A DNA stretch of 64,000 nucleotides from RPQJ01 sp963748985 (lineage in GTDB: Bacteria; Pseudomonadota; Gammaproteobacteria; Steroidobacterales; Steroidobacteraceae), in contig CAVVKQ010000001.1 of NCBI GenBank assembly GCA_963748985.1, positions 315,776-379,775 of the forward strand. Direction: 5' to 3'. Numbering within the stretch: the stretch's first letter is position 1; the number at the start of each line of letters is the position of its first letter. The notes below the pieces were generated by a model that searched no databases, was not told the origin of the DNA, and worked only from the letters and a program-made list of their open reading frames with translations. Of this stretch, positions 38,853 through 47,603 are shown piece after piece. The translations under genes and the position numbers were made by a program.

Positions 38853-39541
38853 GCCGAGTTCTCGAATCCAGTCGGGTACCCGGCCTTCGATTCGAAAGTC
38901 TCGCAGCCCGGTTGCGCACGCACCCCTGGGTGCGAGATGCGCGCGTTTTCCTGTCGGAAATTGAAGCCGACGTTCCCGTTGGCGCAGGTCCCATGAATAT
39001 TCTGGCCGTCCCCAGCGTGTCGGGTGAGGGCGTCCTGCGACGCTGCGGGAAGGTTCACATCGTCGCAGAGCTGGAGCGATATCTGGGAGGGTATTGCACT
39101 GCGAGTGAGGTGCGCATCGGTTGGTTCCTGACCGAAAAGTTGCCGGAGCTAGGCCAGGAGCACAGTCACGTCTTGTTGCTCCGATCGGGTATGCCGATCG
39201 TCTCTGATCTCGTGGTCGATATCAGTTCGCGAATTCTGGATTGTCACCTGCGTGTGCCTTTTGACCTTCCGATTTTTTGCGGGCACTTTCGCGACATACC
39301 AATTGTGCCCGGTGTCACGCAAGTGGGCTGGGCCATCGACCTGGCCCGCATGCATGGAATCGTTTCGTCGCGGGTCGTCGGTATCAGTGCCTCGAAGTTC
39401 TGTCGCCTGGTCCAGCCCGGCATGTCCTTCGACCTTCGGCTCGCGCCCGGTGCGCATGTGGAGCAGCTTCAGTTCACTTATCGGAAGGGTCAGAAGGTCA
39501 TATCGACCGGTCGCTTGCAGTTCGAGGGCGGCCATGTTTAG
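38849..39541 (+). CDS. Hybrid: AMP-ligase C-terminal-like region fused to ApeI-like dehydratase
   Basis: This is a 230-residue protein. Residues ~20-115 (HPWVRDARVFL, RRCGKVHIVAELERYL, WFLTEKLPEL) resemble the C-terminal subdomain of acyl-CoA/AMP ligases, but the catalytic-type Lys motif is not seen. Residues ~125-230 are a FabZ/ApeI-type hot-dog domain (VPFDLPIFCGHFRDIPIVPGVTQ), with the usual GHF-x-P-x-x-PGV signature. It probably dehydrates 3-hydroxyacyl-ACP intermediates. The N-terminal part may be a decayed fusion partner. It starts with GTG overlapping the ACP. Confidence 0.75.
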   Translation: MSRVLESSRVPGLRFESLAARLRTHPWVRDARVFLSEIEADVPVGAGPMNILAVPSVSGEGVLRRCGKVHIVAELERYLGGYCTASEVRIGWFLTEKLPELGQEHSHVLLLRSGMPIVSDLVVDISSRILDCHLRVPFDLPIFCGHFRDIPIVPGVTQVGWAIDLARMHGIVSSRVVGISASKFCRLVQPGMSFDLRLAPGAHVEQLQFTYRKGQKVISTGRLQFEGGHV

Positions 39542-40301
39542 CGTCTGCGTCGTGATTCCCGTGTACAACCACGAATTGGCCATCGCCGAAACGCTGGCTG
39601 GCCTGCGCGGCCAGGCGTTAACGGTCCTGTTGGTGGATGATGGATCGGAGCCTGCGTGCGCCGCCGTGTTGCGGAGCCTGGCGGATACCGACGCCGATAC
39701 GCGCCTGCTGCGCCTACCTGAAAACCGCGGCAAGGGGGCTGCGGTCATGGCGGGACTGGCATTCGCTGCGGAAGCGGGTTTCACGCACGTCCTGCAGATC
39801 GATGCGGACGGGCAGCACGATTCCGCGGATATCCCACGGTTTCTCGCGGCAGCATGCGCCGAACCAACCGCGCTCATCTGCGGCGAGCCTGTCTTTGACG
39901 CGTCTATTCCTCGCCACCGTCTGTACCTGCGGTACCTGACGCATGTAATGGTCTGGATTAACACGCTATCCTTCGACATTCACGATTCCATGTGCGGTCT
40001 GCGCGTTTATCCACTGTCCAAGGTGCTCCCGGTCATCGAGAAGGAGCGTCCGGGCAGCCGCATGGACTTTGACATCGAGATACTCGTGCGCCTGCATTGG
40101 AACGGAGTGACCATGCGGTGGTTGCCGACCCACGTTGGCTACCCACGCGACGGCGTTTCGCACTTTCGGCTGGTGCGGGACAACTGGCTAATCACGCTGA
40201 TGCACACGCAACTGTTCTTCGGCATGCTTCGCCGTGCGCCAATGCTGATCGGGCGGCGACTTCGTCTGGCGTTTGGTGCCGTCCCTGGAGTGACGACGTG
40301 A
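39534..40301 (+). CDS. Glycosyltransferase family 2
   Basis: This is a 255-residue GT-A enzyme. It shows VIPVYNHE, LLVDDGS, ENRGKGAAVMAG and the metal-binding QIDADGQHD (DxD), with a DSMCGLRVYP region. The C-terminal part has one weak hydrophobic stretch. It resembles dolichyl-phosphate-sugar type synthases found in aryl polyene clusters and may glycosylate the pigment or its lipid carrier. The ATG at 39534 overlaps the upstream stop. Confidence 0.9.
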   Translation: MFSVCVVIPVYNHELAIAETLAGLRGQALTVLLVDDGSEPACAAVLRSLADTDADTRLLRLPENRGKGAAVMAGLAFAAEAGFTHVLQIDADGQHDSADIPRFLAAACAEPTALICGEPVFDASIPRHRLYLRYLTHVMVWINTLSFDIHDSMCGLRVYPLSKVLPVIEKERPGSRMDFDIEILVRLHWNGVTMRWLPTHVGYPRDGVSHFRLVRDNWLITLMHTQLFFGMLRRAPMLIGRRLRLAFGAVPGVTT

Positions 40302-40735
40302 GAGCGCAGGGCGCCTTGTTCACCGACATCGAACTCGAGGTGCGGTTCCATGACGTGGACATGGTCGGTGTCGTGTGGCACGGTCATTATCTGCGCTACC
40401 TCGAGAATGCCAGGTGGGCATTCATGAATGAAATGGGCTACGGCCTGGATCGAATGCTCGCATCCGGATTCGTGTGGCCGATTGTCGAACTGCAGACGAA
40501 GTACCTGAATCCTGCTCGCTTCGGTAATGTTCTGCGTGTGCGCGTCTCTCTCATGGAATGGGAAAGTCGCCTGACGTTGAACTATCTGGTCACCCGAGTG
40601 GCCGATGCTGCACGCATCGTGCGCGGACGAACGGTTCAGGTCGCTGTCGACGCCCGGTCGAGCGAGCTGCAATTCACGACACCGCTTGACTTTCGGTCAT
40701 GTGTTTATGCCGCCCTGTCGCGGGCTGCGGATTGA
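40298..40735 (+). CDS. Acyl-CoA/ACP thioesterase, 4-hydroxybenzoyl-CoA thioesterase type
   Basis: This is a 145-residue hot-dog enzyme. It starts with the family motif RFHDVDMVGVVWHGHYLRYLE, containing the catalytic Asp (DVDMVGVVWH). It would release or proofread acyl thioesters in polyene assembly, or hydrolyse a hydroxybenzoyl thioester. The GTG at 40298 overlaps the upstream stop, consistent with tight coupling in this operon. Confidence 0.85.
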   Translation: MRAQGALFTDIELEVRFHDVDMVGVVWHGHYLRYLENARWAFMNEMGYGLDRMLASGFVWPIVELQTKYLNPARFGNVLRVRVSLMEWESRLTLNYLVTRVADAARIVRGRTVQVAVDARSSELQFTTPLDFRSCVYAALSRAAD

Positions 40736-41205
40736 TGCCGATGCAATTGCCGTTGCCCGCCGAATTGCTTCACCACACGGACGGTGCGCTATTGCTGGAT
40801 GAGCTTCGGTGCGTCGACGGGAACCGCTTGGAAGCCCGCGTGGTTGTGCGGTCCGGCACCGCGTTCAGTGACGCTTCTGGCAACCTGCCGTGTTGGGTTG
40901 GGCCGGAGATCATGGCTCAGGCCATTGCGACTTTGTCGGGGTACCGGTCGCTGCGCGACAACGGTCGTCCTGCGGCAATCGGACTGCTGCTGGGTGTGCG
41001 CTCGTATCAGGCCGCCCAGCACGAATTTCTGGTTGGCGAGACCTTGGATGTCGAAGTGGTTGAATCGTTGCTGGATGAGGAGGGTCGGGCCGTTTTCGAT
41101 TGCAGGATCAGCTGTTCCAGCAAGGTAATCGCTTCGGGCACTTTGACGGTCTTTCAGCCACCCGACGGTTCGTTCCTTGCGGGGGAGTCCGGACGCGATG
41201 ATTGA
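40735..41205 (+). CDS. ApeP-like 3-hydroxyacyl-ACP dehydratase
   Basis: This is a 156-residue hot-dog protein. PLPAELLHHTDGALLLDELRCVD, CWVGPEIMAQAIATLSGYRS and IGLLLGVRSYQ follow the ApeP pattern of aryl polyene pathways, where it acts with an ApeI-type partner to dehydrate 3-hydroxy intermediates. It starts at the ATG overlapping the thioesterase stop and overlaps the ketoreductase by eight bases. A second ApeP-like gene is at 53316. Confidence 0.8.
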   Translation: MPMQLPLPAELLHHTDGALLLDELRCVDGNRLEARVVVRSGTAFSDASGNLPCWVGPEIMAQAIATLSGYRSLRDNGRPAAIGLLLGVRSYQAAQHEFLVGETLDVEVVESLLDEEGRAVFDCRISCSSKVIASGTLTVFQPPDGSFLAGESGRDD

Positions 41206-41932
41206 AGCTGGCTCGATATTGGTAACGGGCTCCAGTCGTGGCATCGGGCGCGCAATCGCATTGCGTCTGGCCCAGGATGGGTACGACATCGTAGTGCACT
41301 GTCGCGCACGCGTCGCAGAGGCAGAGGCAGTTGTTGCGGAGATACGCGACAAAGGTTGCTCCGCACGCCACCTGCGGTTCGATGTGGCCGAACGCAAGGA
41401 TTGCGCCGAAGTCATCGCCGCCGACATTGCCGAGCACGGCGCCTATTACGGCGTCGTGTGCAATGCGGGCATTGCGCACGACACGGCGTTCCCAGCGATG
41501 AGTGAAGAAGCGTGGGATTCCGTGATCCGGACCAATCTCGATGCGTTCTACAACGTGCTGCAGCCGCTCATCATGCCGATGGTGCGACGCCGTGCGCCTG
41601 GCAGGATTGTCACGCTCTCGTCGGTGTCGGGGTTGATTGGCAACCGGGGACAGGTGAACTACAGCGCAGCCAAGGCCGGCGTCATTGGAGCGACGAAGGC
41701 CCTCGCCATGGAACTGGCCAAGCGTGCGATCACGGTCAACTGCGTGGCGCCGGGGCTGATCGAGACTGACATGGTAGATGAGCACGCGCCCGTCGAAGAA
41801 ATTCTCAAGGCCATTCCGGCGCAGCGCATGGGCACCACGACGGAGGTGGCTGCTGTCGTGTCCTTCCTGATGTCACCGGGGGCGTCGTACGTGACGCGCC
41901 AGGTCATCGCGGTGAATGGAGGGCTCTGCTGA
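41198..41932 (+). CDS. 3-ketoacyl-ACP reductase (FabG/ApeQ-like)
   Basis: This is a 244-residue SDR enzyme that reduces 3-ketoacyl-ACP with NADPH. The TGSSRGIG cofactor motif lies at residues ~10-17, then NAG at ~88, and the catalytic Ser (VTLSSVSG) and YSAAK (Tyr/Lys) follow. The C-terminus ends GGLC. Placed between dehydratase and ketosynthase, it fits the reductive step of polyene elongation. Confidence 0.92.
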   Translation: MIEAGSILVTGSSRGIGRAIALRLAQDGYDIVVHCRARVAEAEAVVAEIRDKGCSARHLRFDVAERKDCAEVIAADIAEHGAYYGVVCNAGIAHDTAFPAMSEEAWDSVIRTNLDAFYNVLQPLIMPMVRRRAPGRIVTLSSVSGLIGNRGQVNYSAAKAGVIGATKALAMELAKRAITVNCVAPGLIETDMVDEHAPVEEILKAIPAQRMGTTTEVAAVVSFLMSPGASYVTRQVIAVNGGLC

Positions 41933-43158
41933 TGCGACGGGTCGTCGTCACGGGTCTGTCCGGCATTTGCGCGCTCGGGTCTGACTGGCCGACTATTGAG
42001 GCTGGCTTGCGCCTGTGCCGGAATGCGTCGCGCCGGATGTCCGCTTGGGACAAATACAAGGACCTCAATACACGACTGGCCGTCCCTGTGGCGAACTTCG
42101 AGCCTCCGACACACTGGAGCCGCAAGCAGCTGCGCAGCATGGGGCGTGTCTCGCAACTAGCTGTACGGGCTGCCGAACTAGCACTGGCCGATGCGGGCTT
42201 GCTGGGTGACCCTTTGGTGCGCTCCGGCCGGATGGGTGTCGCATGCGGTTCATCTATCGGCAGCACTCCGGATATCAGCGATTTCGCGCAGATGTTGCTT
42301 ACCGGTGACGCGCCGAACCTGAATGCCAATTCGTATGTGCGGATGATGCCGCACACAACCGGCGCCAACGTGGGCATTTTCTTCGGCCTGCGCGGTCGGA
42401 TCATCCCGACGTCTACCGCCTGCACCTCGGGCAGCCAGGGCGTCGGCTTTGCATATGAGGCGATCAAGCACGGATATCAGGACGTCATGCTGGGTGGCGG
42501 GGCGGAAGAGCTCTGCCCCAGCGAGGCGATGGCGTTCGACATGCTGTACGCCACGAGTCGCCGCAATGATGAACCGAGTACGACGCCGCGTCCCTACGAC
42601 CGGGACCGTGACGGGCTGGTGATTGGCGAGGGTGGTGGAATGCTGGTGCTCGAGGAACTGGAGCACGCCCAGGCGCGGGGCGCCCGCGTCTATGCCGAGG
42701 TTGTTGGCTTTGCTACGAATTCCGATGGCTCGCACATCACGCGTCCCGAAGAGGAGACGATGCGGATCGTGATGGAACTGGCGTTAAATTCCGCGGGCAT
42801 CGCGCCGGCGGCGATCGGATACGTGAACGGGCACGGCACCGCGACGGAGCACGGTGATATTGCTGAGACCCGCGCCACCGCTGCACTGTTTGGGTCGCGA
42901 ATCCCGCTCAGTTCGCAGAAGAGCTACCTCGGGCACACTCTTGGCGCGTGCGGGGCACTCGAATCCATGTTCAGCATCCAGATGATGCGCGCTGACTGGT
43001 TCGCGCCAACCGTGAACCTCGAAAACGTGGATCCGCGCTGTGGCGAGGTCGACTACATCACAGGCGACGGTCGCAGGCTGCAGGTCGAATTTGTGATGAA
43101 TAACAACTTCGCTTTTGGCGGTGTCAACACGTCGCTCGTGTTCCGGCGCTGGCGATGA
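41932..43158 (+). CDS. Beta-ketoacyl-ACP synthase (FabF-type, ApeO-like)
   Basis: This is a 408-residue condensing enzyme. It has the complete Cys-His-His triad: STACTSGSQ (Cys near 163), NGHGTATEHGD (His near 303) and GHTLGACGALE (His near 338), plus NNNFAFGGVN near the end. It overlaps the ketoreductase stop by one base. It would extend the aryl starter with malonyl-ACP. Confidence 0.93.
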   Translation: MRRVVVTGLSGICALGSDWPTIEAGLRLCRNASRRMSAWDKYKDLNTRLAVPVANFEPPTHWSRKQLRSMGRVSQLAVRAAELALADAGLLGDPLVRSGRMGVACGSSIGSTPDISDFAQMLLTGDAPNLNANSYVRMMPHTTGANVGIFFGLRGRIIPTSTACTSGSQGVGFAYEAIKHGYQDVMLGGGAEELCPSEAMAFDMLYATSRRNDEPSTTPRPYDRDRDGLVIGEGGGMLVLEELEHAQARGARVYAEVVGFATNSDGSHITRPEEETMRIVMELALNSAGIAPAAIGYVNGHGTATEHGDIAETRATAALFGSRIPLSSQKSYLGHTLGACGALESMFSIQMMRADWFAPTVNLENVDPRCGEVDYITGDGRRLQVEFVMNNNFAFGGVNTSLVFRRWR

Positions 43159-43192
43159 AATGTGTGAGTACCTCAAATATAGGAAAGTGACC

Positions 43193-43807
43193 GTGAGAAG
43201 GCTGCAAAGTTTGACGATGACCTGTCTGGTGCTTTGCGCTATGGGGCTGGGCGGCTGTGTGGTCGGGCAGTCGCTGCCGGCAAATTACGAAGCAGGTCCC
43301 GCTGCCGTCGCTGCCAAGGGTACGGCAGTCGCCGTGGCAGTCCGTGATGAGCGGCCTTATGTCAGGAGCGGTGATAAGCCTCCGTATTTCATTGGCAAGT
43401 ATCGGGGCGGCTTCGGCAATCCCTGGGATGTAACCACCAAGGGCAAGCAGCCCCTGGCATCGTTGCTGGAGCGTGACCTGGGCAAGGAATTGCAGGCGTT
43501 GGGTTACAGCGTCGTCGCGCGGTCAGGTGCGCAGCGCGTACTCGACGTGGCAATTGTCGACTGGAATTTTGACGGCATGGTGGACGGCAAGTTCTGGTAT
43601 GAACTCGATGCCAAGGTGTTCGGTCCGGACGATTCGCAGCTTGCGGGCAACAAGGTCAAGGACGGACAACATATCGAGGGCTCGATCTGGACGGGAGCCA
43701 AGAGTGGCTTTGAGGCGAAAATGCCGGAACTCTATGCCGGCGCCATCCGCAAACTGGTGCGCGACAATCCGAAGATTTCGTCGGCGTTGGCCAGTCCCAC
43801 GCAATAG
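43193..43807 (+). CDS. YajG-like lipoprotein, paralogue of 32527-33132
   Basis: This is a 204-residue protein. From the GTG at 43193 (AGGAAA six bases upstream), the signal peptide RRLQSLTMTCLVLCAMGLGGC ends in a lipobox. Upstream in-frame starts at 43160 and 43187 are possible. RPYVRSGDKPPYFIGKYRGGFGNPWDV closely matches the lipoprotein at 32527. It lies inside the polyene operon, suggesting an outer-membrane role tied to pigment. Confidence 0.77.
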   Translation: MRRLQSLTMTCLVLCAMGLGGCVVGQSLPANYEAGPAAVAAKGTAVAVAVRDERPYVRSGDKPPYFIGKYRGGFGNPWDVTTKGKQPLASLLERDLGKELQALGYSVVARSGAQRVLDVAIVDWNFDGMVDGKFWYELDAKVFGPDDSQLAGNKVKDGQHIEGSIWTGAKSGFEAKMPELYAGAIRKLVRDNPKISSALASPTQ

Positions 43808-43833
43808 ATGCGTGCGATCGATCTGAGCGCGGA

Positions 43834-45147
43834 ATGACCCCAGCTCGACTAGTCTCGCTCTTGCTGTCGGATCGGCCTGAGCGACAGTTCATAAGGCAGC
43901 ACCAGGGCACGCTCGATACGGGACGCTTCCTCGCGCTGGCGCGTTCGTTGGCGGCGCAACTGCCGGATAGTCCTGCCGCTGTGAATCTCTGCGAGCGACG
44001 CGACCATTTCCTGATCGCATTCGCAGCCATGTTGATGCGCAAGCAGTCTTGCGTACTGCCGCCATCCAGGGTCCCTGCAGTCGTAGGGGAAGTGATGACG
44101 GAGCACCCGGGTTGTTACACCGTGGACGACGCGTTCGTTGAGTGTGTGCGCGGAGCCTGCGACGTCGCACCGATGCCGCAGGTAGATGCCGCACAGGTCG
44201 CAGTCATTGGCTACACGTCGGGCAGCACGGGCGGTCCTAAGCCCAATCCCAAAACATGGGGCGGATTTGCTGCATCGACAGCCTTGAATTTGGCGCGACT
44301 GCAAGATGTCCAGCCAGCGACACAGCGGGAACGTCAGTCGTGGATCGTGGCCACCGTGCCGCCGCAGCACATGTACGGAATGGAGTTGTCCGTCCTAATG
44401 CCGCTGCTGGGTGGTATGGGAATACACGCGGGCCATCCCCTGTACCCAGCCGACATCGCGGCTGCGTTAATGGAGGTGCCGGAGCCACGCATCTTGGTCA
44501 GCACACCAGTGCACCTGCGCGCGTTGCTCGAGTCCGGTGTCGACCTCCCGAAGATGCAAACCGTGGTTTCGGCAACCGCACCCCTTTCCGGCGATATAGC
44601 GAAAGCCATCGAGACGCGCTTCGATACCGTCCTGCTTGAGTTCTTCGGCTCGACGGAAACCTGCGTTTTCGCTTCGCGTCGTACCGCAATTGAGGATGCG
44701 TGGCTGCTGCATCCCGGCGTTTCGCTGCAGCCACAGGATGGTGGCACGCTCATAAATGCCCCGTGGTTCCACTTGCCGGTGTTGTTGCACGATATCGTTG
44801 ACGTCCGTGCTGACGGCTCCTTCACAGTGCTGGGGCGAAGCGCCGACATAGTCGAAGTGGCCGGCAAGCGTGCATCACTCGCGGACCTCACGCGACGCTT
44901 GATGGCGATTCCGGGCGTGACGGACGCCGTCGTGTTCCAGCCCGACGAATCGGGCATCGCCACTGTGCGACGACTGGCGGCTCTGGTCGTGGCGCGAGAC
45001 CTGACGGAGTCCGAGATACTGGCGCGCCTCGCGGCCGCAGTCGATCCGGCTTTCCTGCCGCGCCCGCTCCTGCGAGTGCCGCGCCTGCCGCGCAATGGGG
45101 TTGGCAAATTGCCGCGAGCGGAATTGCTGGGCGCGCTGAAACGCTGA
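43834..45147 (+). CDS. AMP-dependent ligase for the aryl starter (ApeH-like)
   Basis: This is a 437-residue adenylating enzyme of the ANL superfamily. IGYTSGSTGGPKPNPKTW is the ATP-binding P-loop, FGSTET follows, then the hinge segment GRSADIVEVAGKRASL and the C-terminal catalytic Lys in RNGVGKLPRAEL. It would activate hydroxybenzoate (from the neighbouring chorismatase) and load it onto an ACP or CoA. Shorter than acyl-CoA synthetases, as for ApeH. Confidence 0.87.
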   Translation: MTPARLVSLLLSDRPERQFIRQHQGTLDTGRFLALARSLAAQLPDSPAAVNLCERRDHFLIAFAAMLMRKQSCVLPPSRVPAVVGEVMTEHPGCYTVDDAFVECVRGACDVAPMPQVDAAQVAVIGYTSGSTGGPKPNPKTWGGFAASTALNLARLQDVQPATQRERQSWIVATVPPQHMYGMELSVLMPLLGGMGIHAGHPLYPADIAAALMEVPEPRILVSTPVHLRALLESGVDLPKMQTVVSATAPLSGDIAKAIETRFDTVLLEFFGSTETCVFASRRTAIEDAWLLHPGVSLQPQDGGTLINAPWFHLPVLLHDIVDVRADGSFTVLGRSADIVEVAGKRASLADLTRRLMAIPGVTDAVVFQPDESGIATVRRLAALVVARDLTESEILARLAAAVDPAFLPRPLLRVPRLPRNGVGKLPRAELLGALKR

Positions 45148-45164
45148 GTGGGTCAGCTGTGCGG

Positions 45165-46175
45165 TCAGTGCGCCAAAGTGTTCGGAATCTGTACGGCCTC
45201 GATTTCAATCAGCAGTTCGGATCGACAAATGTCGGCGGCCAAGATCACGAGCGGCACGTCGTCCCCGAGGCGGTTCCGCAACCGCTGCGCGATCGCCGCC
45301 GCGTCGACGCCGGGCCGCAAGTAGACTTTCAACAGGCTCTCGGGGCCGAGGCGCGCCGAGTCGAAGTGGCCGCCGGCATGCGCTCGCTGCAATAGAACGT
45401 CAAGATTGGCTAGCGTCTCATCGAGTTGCGCAGCTGGGTCACCCTCGTGCAGGGATGCATGCCCTACGATACTCGCCGTGCCGGAGATCAGTAGGGCGGG
45501 GTCAGGGATCAGCACCGCACGCGAGAACGTCGGTGCGGCCGGCCCGTACTGACGCGGATAGTGATAGGCGGCGATCTGGCGTGGGTTCTCGAGCAATGTG
45601 CCGGGATCTCGACCGGCGAGCCAGCAGACCTGCAGATGGCGCAGTCCCTGCGGCTTTCCGACCGCCGTTGCCGCGGGGTAGCCGATGCTAGGCGACGTTG
45701 CATGCGCCGCCGCGAATGCCCTCGCGCGGCCAAGGGAGAACAGCTTGTAGCGCTCTTCGTTACCATGGCCCTCGTTGATGGCCGTTATGAAATTCCAGAT
45801 CCGCCATATGTTGGGGAATGGCGATCCCGCGTGAAATCGCAACATGCCCAAGTATGCTGCTTCAGAAGCCTCAACGAGCCCACCGAACCTTGCTTCATCA
45901 AGATCGACCCAGCCGAGCAGGCGGTGGCCGTCTTCGACGAAACGAATCGGCCCCGACGTGCCCAGCCGGACCTTGCCGACGCCACGCCAGACCTCGCTCA
46001 GTCCAGTGCCTACGAGCGGTTCGAGATCGATCCGCAGGCAGCGCGGATCCGGCGGGCACGGTGCGTCTTTGCCGAAGACGACCGCCGCCAGCACGTCGGC
46101 GCCGAGGGGTTGGGCGGCGTCGAGTCTCGAATATCCGACACGCAGTGCCAAAGTCGGGCCCAATGGAGTCGACAT
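45165..46175 (-). CDS. xanB2: Chorismatase, XanB2-like (3-/4-hydroxybenzoate synthase)
   Basis: This is a 336-residue enzyme of the chorismatase family, which splits chorismate into pyruvate and hydroxybenzoate. IWNFITAINEGHGNEERYKLF, GYPAATAVG, and the C-terminal ICRSELLIEIEAVQ match XanB2/Hyg5-type proteins. A Cys in the ICRSELL segment lies where 3-hydroxybenzoate-forming members carry one (family knowledge, position judged by eye). It starts one base after the stop of the flavoprotein gene, so the two are coupled. In Xanthomonas the product primes xanthomonadin and coenzyme Q synthesis. Confidence 0.8.
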   Translation of the reverse strand: MSTPLGPTLALRVGYSRLDAAQPLGADVLAAVVFGKDAPCPPDPRCLRIDLEPLVGTGLSEVWRGVGKVRLGTSGPIRFVEDGHRLLGWVDLDEARFGGLVEASEAAYLGMLRFHAGSPFPNIWRIWNFITAINEGHGNEERYKLFSLGRARAFAAAHATSPSIGYPAATAVGKPQGLRHLQVCWLAGRDPGTLLENPRQIAAYHYPRQYGPAAPTFSRAVLIPDPALLISGTASIVGHASLHEGDPAAQLDETLANLDVLLQRAHAGGHFDSARLGPESLLKVYLRPGVDAAAIAQRLRNRLGDDVPLVILAADICRSELLIEIEAVQIPNTLAH

Positions 46176-46176
46176 G

Positions 46177-47547
46177 TCAGGCGCCGTCCTGACCGGTCGT
46201 GCCCCCGGTGAAGACCGCTCGGGCCTGGCGGCGCCTGAAGAAGTACGCGCGCGCTTGTTCTTTGAGGTCGCCCAGTGCCGTGATGACATAGATCAGTTTG
46301 AAGACGCGCAGACGCCACGCGACGCCGTTATTGCGGAAGACATCGCCCGCCAGCATCGAAATCATGGCCTGCTCCAGCTGTAGGTCGTTGCGTGGAGCAG
46401 CGAAGAGCTTTCGCATGGCCGGCGACGTGAAGCGGAAGATGAACCACGAGAGGGTGCGTAGGCCGCGCCTGATCTGCTGCGAGTAAGCGCGCTGCAATCT
46501 CCGTTCGTAGCCCGGATCTCGCAGCGCGCCATCTACGACGTCGGTGACGGCTTCCGCGCCATGCATGGCGAGGTAGACGCCGCTGGAGAAGATCGGATCG
46601 ACGAAGCCGTACGAGTCGCCGGCCATGATCCAGCGCCGGCCAGTAATCTGTGTGCAGGTGTACGAGTAATTGCCAGTGGCGTGCAGATTGCCGGCGATCT
46701 CGGCGTGTTCCATGCGCTGCCAGAGGTTCGGTATGGACCGCAGCGTCTGCAGCAGGAACTCGCGGTTGCCCGTCCGCCGTCCCTTCAGGTAGTCGGGCCA
46801 GCAGACTGCCCCAATACTGGTAATGTCGTCGCGCAGCGGGATGAGCCACACCCAACCCTGATCGTAACGATAAATGCTGATATTGCCGGCGTCGGATCCT
46901 GGTCGCCGCTCGACCCCGCGGAAGTGCGCAAAAATGGCGGCACTCTGGTGGCGCGGATTCTTGCGCTTCAGCCGCAGCTGGCTCCCGACCAGCGTATCGC
47001 GGCCGGTGGCATCGACGAGGTAGCGGGCCTTGCAGCGAAACGGCTGCCCCGATTCGGCGATCCCCTCGACGGTGACTTCGTCCCGCCCTGTAGCGAAGGT
47101 CGTCACTCGTCGCCCCTGCCAGGCGCCGACGCCGTTGGCTATAGCGTTTTGAAACAGCAGTGTATCGAATTCGTCCCGCCGCACCTGGTACGCGTGCGCC
47201 CACGTCGAGTCCAGGGCGCGGTCGAAGCGAAAGGTGTTGTAACCCTCGGTCATCGGTGCCGGGAAATCGGCCCCACCCTTGCGCACGCCAATGGCCGCCA
47301 CGGCGTCGAGAACTCCCAGCCGTTCGAGGATCGGCAGGTTCATCGGCAGCAAGGATTCGCCGATGTGAAAGCGCGGATGGCAGCTCTTTTCGAGTAGGGT
47401 GACCGACCAGCCGCGTCGGGCCAGCAGCGTGGCGGCGGTGCAGCCGGCCGGACCGCCGCCTACGACGATTATGTCGCTCTCGGCTGGAGGTACAGCTTCG
47501 ACTGATCCATCAGTGCTGGACACGGTTGCGCTCGCTGCTCGCTGCAA
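46177..47547 (-). CDS. FAD-dependent halogenase-like monooxygenase
   Basis: This is a 456-residue flavoprotein. VGGGPAGC at the N-terminus binds FAD, FHIGESLLP follows, and WVWLIP near residue 225 fits the WxWxIP motif of flavin-dependent halogenases. AGDSYGFVDPIFSSGVYLAM is the second FAD segment. Xanthomonadins are brominated and their clusters include a halogenase-like gene, so aryl halogenation is a fair prediction. A reductase/hydroxylase of the geranylgeranyl-reductase type is the alternative. A GTG (VSSTDGS) eight codons in is another possible start. Confidence 0.78.
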   Translation of the reverse strand: MQRAASATVSSTDGSVEAVPPAESDIIVVGGGPAGCTAATLLARRGWSVTLLEKSCHPRFHIGESLLPMNLPILERLGVLDAVAAIGVRKGGADFPAPMTEGYNTFRFDRALDSTWAHAYQVRRDEFDTLLFQNAIANGVGAWQGRRVTTFATGRDEVTVEGIAESGQPFRCKARYLVDATGRDTLVGSQLRLKRKNPRHQSAAIFAHFRGVERRPGSDAGNISIYRYDQGWVWLIPLRDDITSIGAVCWPDYLKGRRTGNREFLLQTLRSIPNLWQRMEHAEIAGNLHATGNYSYTCTQITGRRWIMAGDSYGFVDPIFSSGVYLAMHGAEAVTDVVDGALRDPGYERRLQRAYSQQIRRGLRTLSWFIFRFTSPAMRKLFAAPRNDLQLEQAMISMLAGDVFRNNGVAWRLRVFKLIYVITALGDLKEQARAYFFRRRQARAVFTGGTTGQDGA

Positions 47548-47603
47548 ACCGCATGATACACTTTACAAATATAGGCATTTCGCCCGTGCACATCGCATTC
47601 ATC

